From Bacteroidota bacterium (GTDB lineage Bacteria; Bacteroidota; Rhodothermia; Balneolales; Balneolaceae), in contig JAGXIS010000180.1 in the NCBI GenBank assembly GCA_024635465.1, positions 1 through 6,843 on the forward strand: a stretch of DNA of 6,843 bases, read 5' to 3'. Numbering within the stretch: position 1 is the stretch's first letter; each line of letters starts with the position of its first letter. Shown piece after piece: positions 6,614 to 6,843 of this stretch. The position numbers and the translations under genes are program-made. A model generated the notes under the pieces. The model was not told where the DNA came from. It saw only the letters and a list, made by a program, of their open reading frames with translations, and did not search any database.

Positions 6614-6843
6614 TTATGGTTTAATCATCTTGTTGATTTCATCTTTCAATGATTCAAAATCGATGGGTTTCGTAAAAAATTCTCTGGCTCCGGATGCAAT
6701 GGCGCGTTCATAATTCTCCTGATCACCGTACGCAGAGATCATCGATACTTTGATTGCCGGATATTTCTTTCGCACTTTTTCAAGAAGTTCCAAACCGGAC
6801 ATTCCGGGCATGTTGATATCTGAAAAAACGTAAACCACATCCG
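6614..6843 (-). CDS. Receiver domain, C-terminal part (5' end outside window)
   Basis: About 75 codons are visible, open to the window edge. They hold the second half of a CheY-like receiver: phosphoacceptor Asp in VYVFSDINMPGMSG, switch Ser in SMISAYGD, and Lys in FFTKPIDFESL, then a final helix ending NKMIKP. The protein stops right after the receiver, so it is either a stand-alone receiver or a larger protein, such as a hybrid kinase, with a C-terminal receiver; the window cannot decide. The stop lies 11 bases before the ATG of the receiver-PP2C gene, so they are almost surely co-transcribed. Its motifs SDINMP, SAYGD and TKPIDF are shared with the neighbour's receiver, suggesting related domains. 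The in-frame GTG at 6836-6838 is not a real start because the fold needs upstream sequence. Confidence 0.88.
   Translation of the reverse strand, partial: DVVYVFSDINMPGMSGLELLEKVRKKYPAIKVSMISAYGDQENYERAIASGAREFFTKPIDFESLKDEINKMIKP

Overview
The window looks like a piece of a chromosome from a Bacteroidota/Rhodothermota-type bacterium, with Balneolaceae-like organisms the best guess. The reasons are the moderate-to-low G+C with very A/T-rich intergenic DNA, mostly absent Shine-Dalgarno sequences, a STAS protein with an M-N-S-S-G-L-G phosphosite, and an AraC-type output domain of the kind common in that group. This taxonomic call is inference from style, not from a marker gene. No tRNA, rRNA, CRISPR array, insertion sequence or phage gene was seen.

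Layout. (1) Positions 1-1439, + strand: the C-terminal ~478 residues of a gamma-glutamyltransferase-family Ntn hydrolase whose start lies outside the window. (2) 1436-2818, - strand: a complete FAD-linked oxidoreductase of the 6-hydroxynicotine oxidase / berberine-bridge type, overlapping the hydrolase tail-to-tail by 4 bases. (3) 2819-2934: a leader with a strong ribosome binding site and a perfect 11-bp inverted repeat with 36-base spacing. (4) 2935-3432, - strand: a small secreted NTF2/SnoaL-like protein. (5) 3625-4731, - strand: a three-part regulator joining a DUF4242 (SCO4226-type nickel-binding) domain, a class III nucleotidyl-cyclase-like domain and an AraC DNA-binding domain. (6) 4732-4997: an A-tract-rich divergent promoter region. 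(7) 4998-5336, + strand: a single-domain STAS anti-sigma-factor antagonist. (8) 5342-5369: a likely bidirectional terminator. (9) 5424-6602 (or 6611), - strand: a receiver-PP2C (RsbU/SpoIIE-type) response-regulator phosphatase. (10) 6614 to the window end, - strand: the C-terminal part of a second receiver domain, immediately upstream in the same operon.

Two functional themes appear. On the right, the receiver-PP2C phosphatase and the convergent STAS protein form two of the three parts of a partner-switching pathway; the expected anti-sigma kinase is not in the window. On the left, the fusion regulator, the secreted NTF2-like protein and the flavin oxidoreductase lie in the same orientation but with 116-192 bp gaps, so each probably has its own promoter. 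Whether the regulator controls its downstream neighbours is an inference from position only. The regulator's domain combination is the most unusual item here.
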